41,591 nucleotides of DNA from Bacilli bacterium (GCA_016297695.1 JAEDGC010000011.1:1-41591), one strand, 5' to 3'. Shown: positions 32,091 to 41,433, numbered from the stretch's first letter. A program made the numbers and translations. The notes: generated from the sequence alone by a model not told the origin.

Positions 32091-32984
32091 TTACTCAACC
32101 CCCACATCTTCATTATAGAATTTTTCACCAGATAATAAGAAGTAAGCATTTATAATAATTATTAAGTGTAATATTATTTGGACATACCACATATCTAGCA
32201 ATTCAATATAATCATCTTGACCAAGTAAGAATTGCATTGCAAGTACTAAAAAGAATAATGCAACACCAAACGTTAAAAATTTTCTATGAAATTCTACTCT
32301 ATCCATTTGATCTCTGTAAACGCCTTCTACTAAAGCATCGATATCCAAAGCCATATTTTCAAGTGCTTCACCTGAATCTTTTGCACCTTCTTTAGTAATT
32401 TGTAAGAACAATTGATTCATATTTTTAACCATATAAAACGGATATTTAGCATTAAAGTATTCAATTGATTCATCAATTGTACCATTTTGGTAAGACATAT
32501 CTATCATAGTCTTTACATCTGCTAAAACAGGATCTAATAATATTCCTGAATCTCTAACTCCTTCAAGTGATTTAACAAATGACTGAGTTGTATTAAATTC
32601 CATTATTACATTAGTAGTATATATTTGTATTTGTTCAAATATATATTCACTATAAACTTTTTGACATCTTAAATATGCTAAATAAGGAATAAATGCAATA
32701 GCTACAATTACATAAATTACTGTTACTAAAATATTGTAAAAATATAAATATGATATAACTCCAGCAAACCCTCCAATGATTGCTATTTGAACAGCATATT
32801 GTTTTGTAGTATATTCTCTTCCCAATTCTTTTGTTTTTTGTCTAACTTCTTTAAAAGAATATGGAGCATATTTTTCATATGCGTTTTGTACAGATGTAAT
32901 AAAGAATTTATAAACATTTTCACCTTTATTCAATCTATAAGAAACTACATATATAGCAATTGCTAATAATATTATAAGTACCAT
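32091..32984 (-). CDS. tadB: TadB-like inner-membrane platform protein
   Basis: The 297 aa have an N-terminal helix (1-13), helices around 68-105 and two at the C-terminus (about 234-252, 260-281). A T2SSF-type helical cytoplasmic domain lies between them: EFNTTQSFVKSLEGVRDSG and the repeat-like MVKNMNQLFLQITKEGAKDSGEALENM (described by its ends; about 185-211). TadB works with TadC and the TadA ATPase to extrude pilins. It lies 22 bp after cpaF. Confidence 0.8.
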   Translation of the reverse strand: MVLIILLAIAIYVVSYRLNKGENVYKFFITSVQNAYEKYAPYSFKEVRQKTKELGREYTTKQYAVQIAIIGGFAGVISYLYFYNILVTVIYVIVAIAFIPYLAYLRCQKVYSEYIFEQIQIYTTNVIMEFNTTQSFVKSLEGVRDSGILLDPVLADVKTMIDMSYQNGTIDESIEYFNAKYPFYMVKNMNQLFLQITKEGAKDSGEALENMALDIDALVEGVYRDQMDRVEFHRKFLTFGVALFFLVLAMQFLLGQDDYIELLDMWYVQIILHLIIIINAYFLLSGEKFYNEDVGVE

Positions 32985-33006
32985 TACTATACCTCTCTTC
33001 CTTATT

Positions 33007-34338
33007 CTATATGATATCTAAAACATCAATGCTATTAATGTTTGATATATTATTTATTTGATTATTATTTGTATTTACTGACTGACTGTTGATAACTTGT
33101 GAATTTTCAACAGGAGTTTGTATAGAATTCATTACTGTTTGTTGATTAATAGTATTATTTTCAACAGGATTTATTTGTGCTTGTTGAGTAACCGGATTAT
33201 TTTCAACAGGTACACCATTAGAAGTGGTTGGTGTTGGATCTTCTAAAGGATTTTTTAAATTATTTGTCTCTGTTTTATCAGTTACTAAATGGAATGGATC
33301 ATCCCCAAGCACTATTCCTTGAATACTACAATAATCTTTTAAATGCTGAGTTGGATTATTAAAACTCATTGTTCCATCCAAACTTTTTTTATATATTTGA
33401 TTTGTACAAGGATTATTATCTTCATCTACATAGAATTCACAAACTTCAAGTATTTCACGTTGAAATCTATTATGCCTTTTACTCATATAACCTTTAACAT
33501 ATATACCAAGTTGAACATATCTATGAATTGATGATAAAAATTGTTCTGTATCTTGGCTTGATTCAAGTAAAGAATACATACGCATTGGTATACTTGCTGC
33601 TTTATCAGCATGGATTGTTGACATTATATGGTGTCCAGAAGATATTGAGTTACGTATAGCTAATACTGCCTCAGCACTACGAACCTCAGCAAGCAATATC
33701 CATATAGGATTTTGTCTCATACATGTAACCAAAACATCTGTATATGATGCAATATTATTTGTTTTCATTGCAACAATATCACGATTTGGATAAATTCTAT
33801 CCAAGTGTAATTCCAATGTATCTTCAATTGAAATAATTTTTTCATCTTCTCTTGTATTACTAGCAAGATATTTAACTAGTTCTGTTTTACCAGAACCAGT
33901 TTCTCCACTTACTATAATATTACAACGAGCATGCACACAATCTATTAAAAAGTTAAGTAAATCTTCTGTTACATATTCTTCTTTTAATAATTTATCTTTA
34001 TTTAAACGAATTTTAGCAGGTGTTTTACGAATTAAGACTGCTATACCATTTGTAGCAATTGATTCATGAACAAAATTTAAACGTAATTCTGTACTTTCTG
34101 CATCTAAGAATGGATGCGCCATATTAAAAGTTTTACCCATAACATTCGAACATTGAAATGCCAATTTTTCCATAAGTGCATTATTAATATCTGGTCTTTC
34201 TACTTTGTAAACACCTTTTGTTAATGTTTTTAAGAATACTTGACCATTATTACTATAGGAAATATCGGTTACATTATCATCCATTAAAAACTCATTAATT
34301 GGTCCAAAATCTAATTGCGAAAATATAGCATCATTCAT
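33007..34338 (-). CDS. tadA: TadA/CpaF-type secretion ATPase
   Basis: This 443-aa hexameric ATPase of the Tad/CpaF (VirB11/GspE) family powers pilus assembly. N-domain (about 1-125) with FLMDDNVTDISYSNNGQVF (described by its ends). Walker A SGETGSGKTELVKYLA (about 143-158), Asp box ISIEDTLELHLDR, Walker B ILLAEVRSAEAVLAIR (about 213-228), His box GHHIMSTIHADKAAS. The last 85 residues are a disordered Asn/Gln/Pro/Val tail with PVENN repeats, unusual for the family. VirB11 is normally absent from gram-positive T4SS, so the ATPase belongs to the Tad part or serves both. Ribosome binding site AAAGGAGGTG. Confidence 0.93.
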   Translation of the reverse strand: MNDAIFSQLDFGPINEFLMDDNVTDISYSNNGQVFLKTLTKGVYKVERPDINNALMEKLAFQCSNVMGKTFNMAHPFLDAESTELRLNFVHESIATNGIAVLIRKTPAKIRLNKDKLLKEEYVTEDLLNFLIDCVHARCNIIVSGETGSGKTELVKYLASNTREDEKIISIEDTLELHLDRIYPNRDIVAMKTNNIASYTDVLVTCMRQNPIWILLAEVRSAEAVLAIRNSISSGHHIMSTIHADKAASIPMRMYSLLESSQDTEQFLSSIHRYVQLGIYVKGYMSKRHNRFQREILEVCEFYVDEDNNPCTNQIYKKSLDGTMSFNNPTQHLKDYCSIQGIVLGDDPFHLVTDKTETNNLKNPLEDPTPTTSNGVPVENNPVTQQAQINPVENNTINQQTVMNSIQTPVENSQVINSQSVNTNNNQINNISNINSIDVLDII

Positions 34339-34369
34339 AAAATCACCTCCTTTTATTCTTTAAATATAA

Positions 34370-35224
34370 TTAATCGTTATTAGTATTGTTATTATTACTT
34401 GTTGAATTATTTACATTATTTGTATTATTAGCATTTGTTATTATATTTTCAGGGATTGTTGCTGTTTTAGATAAAATGAAATTCTTAATGTAATCCGATG
34501 CAACTGATGTTTCACCAGGATTAGCTGAGTAAGATTTATTTCTTGGTACAGGTAATATATCTACTCCACCAGAAACATAACCAGCTTTCATTAATAATAA
34601 ATACATATCATCTGGAACAGCGAATAATAACTCAGATGGTGTTCTTGATTCTACAGTTGTCTCAAAAACATGATTTCCTTGACTATCTTTAACTGCTAAA
34701 ACTTCAATACTTTCAATTAATTTTCCAAAAATAATTTTTCCACTATCATCAGTAGCTTTTAAATATAAATCAATATAATTTCCAGGGTATATTGAGTTAC
34801 CATATGTATCATGTAAATCTACTGATAATGAATAAATTGTATATCCATCAGGTATATCAGCAAATGCAGAATCAGGCATTTCTGATTCAGTCATTATTGC
34901 AGATGTATAGAATAAACTATTTGCAGGGATAGTTATTCCATATGCTGCATAATTATTAATTATTTGGCTAGCATTTTGGATAAGATTAGGACTGTTATTT
35001 ATAACACTACTAGATACCTCCATGTAACCAATCATATCTTCAGTAATTTGAGTTCTTGAAGATATTTCAACTTTTGCATAAGGCACAGTAACAGGTTTAA
35101 TTGCTTGTTTTACACGAAAATTATAACCAATGTATAAAACTAATACACCGGCTATAACTCCTAAAATTGTTACTGTATTCTTATTACTTAAAAATCTTTT
35201 TACTGTTGTTAAAAAATTTGCCAT
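34370..35224 (-). CDS. cpaB: CpaB/RcpC-like SAF-domain pilus assembly protein
   Basis: CpaB is a periplasmic or cell-wall-side Tad component. The 284 aa have one N-terminal helix (about 17-33), then a SAF domain (about 43-110) with VPYAKVEISSRTQITEDMI and GITIPANSLFYTSAI, and a second beta-rich CpaB-type part (about 125-230) with YSLSVDLHDTYGNSIYPGNYIDL and VDILPV. The tail is Asn/Thr-rich low complexity. It lies 31 bp upstream of cpaF with an AGGAGG ribosome binding site. Confidence 0.85.
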   Translation of the reverse strand: MANFLTTVKRFLSNKNTVTILGVIAGVLVLYIGYNFRVKQAIKPVTVPYAKVEISSRTQITEDMIGYMEVSSSVINNSPNLIQNASQIINNYAAYGITIPANSLFYTSAIMTESEMPDSAFADIPDGYTIYSLSVDLHDTYGNSIYPGNYIDLYLKATDDSGKIIFGKLIESIEVLAVKDSQGNHVFETTVESRTPSELLFAVPDDMYLLLMKAGYVSGGVDILPVPRNKSYSANPGETSVASDYIKNFILSKTATIPENIITNANNTNNVNNSTSNNNNTNND

Positions 35225-35247
35225 TATTTTTCCTCCTTTTTATTCCT

Positions 35248-35667
35248 TTATTCATTTACATTTTTTCTAGGTAATTCAAGTATTGCATCAACTTTATCTA
35301 CAATCTTAAAGCTCTTAGAATCACCGTTAATTGTAAAAGTATTAGAAGAACTAGATACTTTTACACTAACTTTAGGTGGCATTTCTTTTAAATCATAAAA
35401 ATCTATTTGATATGTTTTTGAAATACTAACATTTTCTGAAAATCTTCTTAAAAAACTTTCAACAAATTTTTCTTGGTTTATTTTCAAATCACCTTTATCT
35501 CTATAAGTAGCAAGATCAACTGCATCTAACATAGCAGCTTCTGTAACTTCTTTAATCAAATAATAATCTTGAGTACTAGAAGTTGTTACATTTGATATCA
35601 ACATCATAACGATTGTAATAAACACACCTAGAACAATTAACCAATATCCCCAATAAACTTCTTTCAT
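35248..35667 (-). CDS. TadE-like or DUF5411-like minor pilin
   Basis: These 139 aa start MKEVYWGYWLIVLGVFITIVMML with one helix (about 8-27) and an extracytoplasmic alpha/beta part without Cys; EVTEAAMLDAVDLA after the helix continues as an amphipathic helix, as in TadE/pseudopilins. The first residues resemble the MKEA start of the four pilin candidates. The family match is tentative. It lies between the 945-aa surface protein and cpaB. Confidence 0.65.
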   Translation of the reverse strand: MKEVYWGYWLIVLGVFITIVMMLISNVTTSSTQDYYLIKEVTEAAMLDAVDLATYRDKGDLKINQEKFVESFLRRFSENVSISKTYQIDFYDLKEMPPKVSVKVSSSSNTFTINGDSKSFKIVDKVDAILELPRKNVNE

Positions 35668-35684
35668 ATGTTATTCAATCCTTT

Positions 35685-38522
35685 CTACTCATCCCAAGAA
35701 TCAGGTAGAGATATTCTAATTGCATTTTTAGCATTTTCAGTTAAATAATCTCTTAAGAACGAACTGTGGCAATTAATTGTATTTGTTCCTTTTATTGTAC
35801 AAGTTAAAGTATCATTATTATATCCACCTCTTGGAATATCTTGACTATTTGCTTTATCAGAAGCTGAAATTTCATTATATTCTCTTATTTTAGACATTGT
35901 TTGAGGAGTTAATATAAATGAATATTGAGGTTCTTTATCATAAATTTTTTGTCCTTCTTTTTCTATCTCTTCAATTTCTTCTAAAGTCCAATTACTTGCA
36001 ATTTGTGTATCATCTTGATAAACATCATTTAGAGAAATTGTCTTATATGAAATTTTAGTGTTTCCTCTATCAACAACACATCCAATACATTCTACAATAC
36101 AGTCATCACAAACTTTATACTTACAAATTTTATCTTCAACATAACAATTTGGTTTATTATCAGGACAAACACATTCTACATCACACTCTGGACAACTAGC
36201 TGTTTCATAATAACATGAATAATCACTTTCACATCCTGATTCAATTGCAGTTAATGAGTCTTTTCTTCCATTAATTCTATCAGGTTGAACATCACACCTA
36301 GTATCATTTCCACCGACTCCTACATCTTCAAAAGTAATATTATACTCATAAGCATCTGCCTCAGGATCATGTTGTAATGCAACAGGTAATACTTTACCTA
36401 AAGAAACACAATTTTTAGTTGTACAGGAATTAAATATAATAGTTCCATATGGATGATATGAATAAACATCTATTGTTCCATCTTCAAATACTCTTGAAGA
36501 TGTCACTTCTTTTTTTACATATTTTGAAGTAATATCTATCATAGAAATATTACTATTATCAGCTGTATCAGTAGTAGCATAAACATAAGTTGCTTCTATA
36601 TAAGATGGTCGCCCTGATCCATCAATTGCATTATATTCATCATCAACATTAGTGTAATATGATGCCACTTCACTACCTTTTTGAGTACTTTTTTCCTTAA
36701 TTTCTCCTTTTGCACCATCATAAACTTCTTTATAGTCAAATTTTGCTTTTGGATCAAAGCAATAATTATTTGTCCATTCAAAACAAGATTTATACTCATT
36801 AATTACGTCATACATTGCTTGTAATTTTGCATCTATAGCTGCAGCATCTTCAACTTTTTTATCAGGTTTATTTGAATTTGGGTTTGCAGTACAATTAGAA
36901 CCTGATATCCATGTTGGACTAGTGATAGTTTCATCTTTAAGAACTACATCTGTTGCACTACCATTTCCATCGTAAGTTGCATTTGCTTTTTTATATTTAT
37001 AAGTATTTTTTGCTTTATATTCAGTATATGAACATGGGGAATCACACTTCTTAGGATCATCTGTATTATATTTATTACAGCCATTTTGTGTTGTTCCGTT
37101 TCCTTCAGCATCAGCTAATGCTTTATTAAATTCAACTGCTTCTTTATAATTATTATAAGCAGTTATAACATTTTCTTGTGCGCCTTTAATATTTATAATA
37201 TAATCACTAATTTTAATTTCAGAAGTAATACATTTTCTTGTACCTGTTATACTAATATTTTGACCATCTTCGTTAACGCCTAAATCAAATCCTGTTTTCA
37301 ATTTAAAGTATCTACCATTTTTAGTTTTTAATTTTCCAGGCATAGTATATTTAATATCTTCTAAACAATAAACATTACAATATTTATTACCTGCTAATTT
37401 TTGAGAAGGAGCAACAGATGATCCTGAATGGCTAGCAATTATTGAAGTATTAGTATCAATATTTTCAGTTTTCTTTAATGAAACACCTGCATACTCTTTA
37501 AAAGAATCATTATTAGCACAATTTTTAGCATATTCTTTATTATCACTTGATTCACCATTTTGTCTACATTCTTGACATAAATTACTTTCTCCACTACAAT
37601 CACAATCTGGATCTGGTATAGTTACTTCAAATGTGTAAGAATTACTACTTCCAGGTGTATTATTACCAGGCGTTCCTGGTGTATCAGGTGTTCCTGGAAT
37701 TGGCTCTGTTGAAGGAATTCTAACTATCATTGATTGTTGACCCGGATAATGAACTAAAATATGTCTTTCTGAAGGTTCAGTTCCTGGAGTTCCTGGAGTT
37801 CCTGAAGTACTTGTTCCACTATTTTTAATTGTTGCTTTCAATCTAACTTTAGCACCTTTACAATCTCCAACATTAAATCCACTTACTATTAATTTTTGCC
37901 CATCACCACTTTTAGATACTGATGATGCTCCACTAATAACGCTCCAATCAATACTTGCTAGATTAATATCTGCTAAAGCGCTTACCATAATTTCAGCTGT
38001 TTTTGAAGCTTTATTAACACTTAATACAGTTAAATTAAGTAAATCACTTCCAATTGTACCTGATAATGTATAACTAGAATTAGCCCCTCTACCTATTTGA
38101 AGTGCTTTTAAATATGCTAAATCACTACTTATTGTTCCATTAATTATTTTTTTCATAATAGGTTTATAAGAATGGGTTAGTCCAGCATTAGAAGCCCATG
38201 CTCTTAAAGCAACTTGATTTTCAAAATAACTTCCTTGACTAAAAACCGTACTTAATCCAGGACTATTTATAATACTTGCAGTGGCACCACTTGTACTATG
38301 TGGATTGGGATAACCTGCATCAATACAGTATGCTTCAAAACTTGTTCCACCACAAGTTAATTTTTGTTCGTATAAAGGATAATCACTTACTGGATATGAT
38401 ACATCACCTGAATCAAATCTACATCCGCTAAGATTTAAAGCATCAACATTTATTTGAAATATAATAAATGATAAAATACTAAATAAAACTACTCTATTTA
38501 ATTTCAAAAAATTTTTTTTCAT
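35685..38522 (-). CDS. Large secreted Cys-rich surface protein with thioester-like N-terminal domain
   Basis: These 945 aa have a signal peptide (ends near NVDALN). The N-terminal region (about 30-160) has AYCIDAG (Cys66) and NQVALRAW (Gln103), the two motif types that form the internal Cys-Gln thioester in TED surface adhesins; the spacing is shorter than in the best-studied TEDs. Residues about 230-295 are Pro/Gly/Thr-rich spacer (PGTPGTE, PGTPDTPGTPG). The remainder (about 300-945) has many Cys pairs (CDCSGESNLCQEC, CPECDVECVC, CKYKVCDDCIVEC). No sortase motif or C-terminal helix. It overlaps the upstream gene by 4 bp. Probable pilus-tip or surface adhesin (inference). Confidence 0.75.
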   Translation of the reverse strand: MKKNFLKLNRVVLFSILSFIIFQINVDALNLSGCRFDSGDVSYPVSDYPLYEQKLTCGGTSFEAYCIDAGYPNPHSTSGATASIINSPGLSTVFSQGSYFENQVALRAWASNAGLTHSYKPIMKKIINGTISSDLAYLKALQIGRGANSSYTLSGTIGSDLLNLTVLSVNKASKTAEIMVSALADINLASIDWSVISGASSVSKSGDGQKLIVSGFNVGDCKGAKVRLKATIKNSGTSTSGTPGTPGTEPSERHILVHYPGQQSMIVRIPSTEPIPGTPDTPGTPGNNTPGSSNSYTFEVTIPDPDCDCSGESNLCQECRQNGESSDNKEYAKNCANNDSFKEYAGVSLKKTENIDTNTSIIASHSGSSVAPSQKLAGNKYCNVYCLEDIKYTMPGKLKTKNGRYFKLKTGFDLGVNEDGQNISITGTRKCITSEIKISDYIINIKGAQENVITAYNNYKEAVEFNKALADAEGNGTTQNGCNKYNTDDPKKCDSPCSYTEYKAKNTYKYKKANATYDGNGSATDVVLKDETITSPTWISGSNCTANPNSNKPDKKVEDAAAIDAKLQAMYDVINEYKSCFEWTNNYCFDPKAKFDYKEVYDGAKGEIKEKSTQKGSEVASYYTNVDDEYNAIDGSGRPSYIEATYVYATTDTADNSNISMIDITSKYVKKEVTSSRVFEDGTIDVYSYHPYGTIIFNSCTTKNCVSLGKVLPVALQHDPEADAYEYNITFEDVGVGGNDTRCDVQPDRINGRKDSLTAIESGCESDYSCYYETASCPECDVECVCPDNKPNCYVEDKICKYKVCDDCIVECIGCVVDRGNTKISYKTISLNDVYQDDTQIASNWTLEEIEEIEKEGQKIYDKEPQYSFILTPQTMSKIREYNEISASDKANSQDIPRGGYNNDTLTCTIKGTNTINCHSSFLRDYLTENAKNAIRISLPDSWDE

Positions 38523-39280
38523 ATTAATCTACTCCTTCGTCTAATAACTATTATCGCAGCAGTAGCAACCCCCACAATTGCAATTGCACAAACAATTATT
38601 ATAATTATTGTTTTATTTGTATCAAAAAATTGTTTTATTCTTTCTTTTAAAGATAAGCTTTCTTTTTTTTCTATTTCACTTGTTACAGGATTATGATTTT
38701 TTCTATATTCATTTGATTGTCTTAAAAACTCATCTAAGGTTAATTCAGTATTAGTTGTATATTCAGAACATAACTCAAAATCAGGATATTGTTCACAAAA
38801 TACTGTGTCATAATAAGGATTAAAAATCGGTGTTACCAAGGTAATAGTTCTTAAATCATATCCAGGACATTCACTTAAGCCATAAACTTTTATAGTATAT
38901 GTTACTAATTGGTCAGCCTTATATGTATTTAACTGAATTGTTCCATTATTAGTATCCCTATAATAAATATCTTTTGATTCACCAGTATTTTCATTTTTTA
39001 CATTGACATAAATATCATTTGTTATATTTAAAATTGATACTTTAAATCCTTTTTCAGTCACATTAATTGTTTTTGAGGTATCTTCAACGCCTGTTTCAGG
39101 ATCCATATAATATACCGTATTTCCAGTATCAATTTCAACTTCTTCATATGTTGCTTTTACTGTTGCAGCTAAATTATTTAACTCAACTTGTTTTTCATAA
39201 CTACATTCTGCAGCATCAACCTTAACTGCAAAACAAAATATTAGCAAAGTTAATAATAAATACTTTGCATTTTTTCGCAT
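38519..39280 (-). CDS. Surface protein with signal peptide and C-terminal membrane anchor
   Basis: These 253 aa have a signal peptide (about 1-23, ending VDAA), an extracytoplasmic part about 24-215 that looks like two beta-sandwich repeats with paired Cys (CPG, CEQYPDFELC), a stalk, and a C-terminal helix (about 225-246) followed by RRRSRLI, a stop-transfer signal. First gene of the ~30 kb locus, directly after its promoter. Not recognised as a known family. It may anchor the overlapping 945-aa partner, which lacks an anchor of its own (inference). Confidence 0.75.
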   Translation of the reverse strand: MRKNAKYLLLTLLIFCFAVKVDAAECSYEKQVELNNLAATVKATYEEVEIDTGNTVYYMDPETGVEDTSKTINVTEKGFKVSILNITNDIYVNVKNENTGESKDIYYRDTNNGTIQLNTYKADQLVTYTIKVYGLSECPGYDLRTITLVTPIFNPYYDTVFCEQYPDFELCSEYTTNTELTLDEFLRQSNEYRKNHNPVTSEIEKKESLSLKERIKQFFDTNKTIIIIIVCAIAIVGVATAAIIVIRRRSRLI

Positions 39281-39310
39281 AATATCACCAACCTAAATTT
39301 CTATGGTTTT

Positions 39311-39339
39311 ATTTTAGCACAACATACTATCATTTTCAA
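39311..39339 (-). promoter_or_regulatory. Main promoter of the Tad/T4SS locus
   Basis: Minus strand: -35 TTGAAA (39334-39339), 17-bp spacer ending TGC, -10 TAAAAT (39311-39316), 31 nt before the start at 39280. Ribosome binding site AGGTTGGTGA. Confidence 0.75.
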
Positions 39340-39371
39340 GTAAATATATATCTTTAAATTATGCAAAATAT

Positions 39372-39400
39372 TTGCTTAGAACAATGTTTTATGATATATT
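39372..39400 (+). promoter_or_regulatory. Promoter of the thioredoxin-CPBP-phosphoesterase operon
   Basis: -35 TTGCTT (39372-39377), 17-bp spacer, -10 TATATT (39395-39400), 19 bp before the start. Divergent from the secretion-locus promoter. Confidence 0.6.
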
Positions 39401-39418
39401 TTTATTGGTGATAATGAT

Positions 39419-39868
39419 ATGAAGAATAAATTAATAATACCAGGTATAATTTTAATGGTATTAACTATTTTTGGTGTTTTTTATTTTGCCAATAAAACAG
39501 CATCAAAGACAAATAAAAGTAATGTAGTTTTTATTGATGTTGAACAACTTGAAGAAAAAATAAAAAATAAAGATTCTTTTATTTTAGTCTTTACTCAAGA
39601 TGGTTGTAGTCATTGTCAAACTTATGCACCAGTATTAGAATCAGTAAGTAAAAAGTATGATATAAAAATATATGATTTAAATTTAACAAAAGTTAAATCT
39701 ACTGATATTTCTAGAGTTAATACTATTGCAAGTATCAGTGGTACCCCTACTACTGTATTTTATAAAAATGGTGAAGAAGAAACTACATTAAATAGAATTA
39801 ATGGTGATATTTCTGAAAGTAAACTTGTTGAAAAGCTAAAAAAATTAGGGTATATAAAGGGAGAATAA
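39419..39868 (+). CDS. Membrane-anchored thioredoxin-like protein
   Basis: These 149 aa have an N-terminal helix (about 5-24) and an extracytoplasmic thioredoxin fold with DGCSHCQ (CxxC, about residues 61-66) and the cis-Pro loop SGTPTTVF (about 108-115). The charge of the N-terminus puts the domain outside. Thioredoxin-like proteins of this form reduce or form disulfides in secreted proteins. It lies next to, and divergent from, a locus full of Cys-rich surface proteins, which makes those proteins plausible clients (inference). Ribosome binding site GGTGAT. Confidence 0.85.
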   Translation: MKNKLIIPGIILMVLTIFGVFYFANKTASKTNKSNVVFIDVEQLEEKIKNKDSFILVFTQDGCSHCQTYAPVLESVSKKYDIKIYDLNLTKVKSTDISRVNTIASISGTPTTVFYKNGEEETTLNRINGDISESKLVEKLKKLGYIKGE

Positions 39869-39870
39869 AA

Positions 39871-40581
39871 ATGAAAGAAATGCTAAATAGAATTAAATAC
39901 TTTATAATTGGAATATTAGTATTCTTATTGTATTTTAAAGGCTTACCAATAATTTTAGGAGTTATATTTGGTCCTTCTTTTAAATCTTCTTCTAAATTTG
40001 TCAGTAACATTTATTTATCATTAGCAGAAATAATTATATTTTTAGTTTTATTTATGATTTTTAGAAAAACTATAGTAAAAGACATAAAAAAATTTAAACA
40101 CGATTATAAAAAAAATCTAGATACAGGATTTAAATATTATTTTATCGGATTCTTAGTTATGATAGCTTCTAATTTATTATTAAATATTATTTCTGGAGGA
40201 ATGGCAACCAATGAATCAGTTAATCGTGAATATTTAAAAATGTATCCATTATACTCAATTGTTGCAATGGTATTTATTGGTCCTTTAGTTGAAGAAATAG
40301 TTTTTAGATTAGGATTTAGAAAAGCATTTAAAAAGTGTTTAACATACTGTTTATTCTCTGGAATATTTTTTGGCTCACTTCATGTATATACTGCTTATGA
40401 AGGGATGAATTTAGCTCAAATAGCAAAAAATTGGTTTCAAATTTTATATATTGTTCCTTATAGTTCTTTAGGAGTTGCCTTTGCAAAATCATATTATGAA
40501 ACAGATAATATTTGTACAACAATGGTAATCCACACAATACACAATGCTTTAACTGTATTTTTAATACTACTTGTAATGTAA
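39871..40581 (+). CDS. CPBP-family intramembrane metalloprotease
   Basis: CPBP (CAAX protease/Abi) proteins are multi-spanning glutamate-type intramembrane proteases. The 236 aa contain about seven helices and all motifs: EEIVFR (motif 1, EExxxR, about residues 138-143), FGSLHVYT (motif 2 with His) and HTIHNAL (motif 3 with His/Asn). In bacteria members process peptides or take part in immunity or stress; the substrate is not known. Starts 2 bp after the thioredoxin-like gene. Confidence 0.9.
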   Translation: MKEMLNRIKYFIIGILVFLLYFKGLPIILGVIFGPSFKSSSKFVSNIYLSLAEIIIFLVLFMIFRKTIVKDIKKFKHDYKKNLDTGFKYYFIGFLVMIASNLLLNIISGGMATNESVNREYLKMYPLYSIVAMVFIGPLVEEIVFRLGFRKAFKKCLTYCLFSGIFFGSLHVYTAYEGMNLAQIAKNWFQILYIVPYSSLGVAFAKSYYETDNICTTMVIHTIHNALTVFLILLVM

Positions 40582-40590
40582 GAGGTATAT

Positions 40591-41433
40591 ATGAAAAAAA
40601 ATAAATTAATTAAAATATTAATATTACTATTTTCTATTATCTTGGGAATATTACTATATTCTAGATATATCGGTACTACTGGTCTACAAGTCATTGAAAA
40701 TAGTATTGTTGATGAAGAATTACCAAGTTCATTTGAAGGATTTAAAATTGTTCAATTTGCTGATATTCATTATGGTATTACAACTTCAATAAAAGATATT
40801 AAAAAAATGGTAAATAAAATTAATGAATTAAAACCAGATTTAGTTATATTTAATGGAGATTTGTTTGATAATTCAATAAAAATATCTGAAAATGATATAA
40901 ATTTATTAAAAGAAGAATTATATAAAATTGATTCTTCAATCAACAAATATGCTATTAAAGGAGATCAAGATTATAGTAATTTAGATGCATTTGAAACAAT
41001 ATTTAAATATGCTAATTTTACTATTTTAGATAATTCAAATGAATTAATATATTATAAAAATATAGTTCCAATTAAAATTGTTGGTACTTCCTCTCTAATA
41101 AAAAGTAAAATTGATTATGTAAATGCCTTTAATATTTTAGGTGATGAAAATAACTATTTTACTATTTTACTTAGCCATGAACCTGCAATAGTAAATGAAA
41201 TTAATGACTATAAAGTAAATGTTTTATTTTCAGCACACTCTTTAGGTGGGTTAGTTAATATTCCTTTTGTTGGAGGCATTATCAAGTTAGAGAAAACCGA
41301 TAATTATTTAAAAGGATATTATAATACTTCAAAAATGAAAATATATGTTAATAGTGGCATAGGAACTCAAGATTACAAATTTAGATTTAATAATCGTCCA
41401 AGTATTAATTTATATAGACTTTATAACAATTAA
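40591..41433 (+). CDS. YkuE-like metallophosphoesterase with altered metal motifs
   Basis: This 280-aa protein has an N-terminal helix (about 6-24), then a calcineurin-like fold: FADIHYG (DxH), FNGDLFDN (GDxxD), KGDQDYSN in the position of GNH(D/E), LLSHEP and FSAHSLGG in the position of GHxHGG. The third motif has lost Asn and His, and the last lacks the second His. Catalysis by the usual two-metal mechanism is therefore doubtful; it may have changed specificity or be inactive. Last gene of the operon. Family assignment is secure, activity is not. Confidence 0.8.
   Translation: MKKNKLIKILILLFSIILGILLYSRYIGTTGLQVIENSIVDEELPSSFEGFKIVQFADIHYGITTSIKDIKKMVNKINELKPDLVIFNGDLFDNSIKISENDINLLKEELYKIDSSINKYAIKGDQDYSNLDAFETIFKYANFTILDNSNELIYYKNIVPIKIVGTSSLIKSKIDYVNAFNILGDENNYFTILLSHEPAIVNEINDYKVNVLFSAHSLGGLVNIPFVGGIIKLEKTDNYLKGYYNTSKMKIYVNSGIGTQDYKFRFNNRPSINLYRLYNN

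Noticed and set aside
9142..39280. Integrative conjugative element
   Set aside because: No relaxase, integrase, oriT or flanking direct repeats seen inside the window; genes outside cannot be judged.
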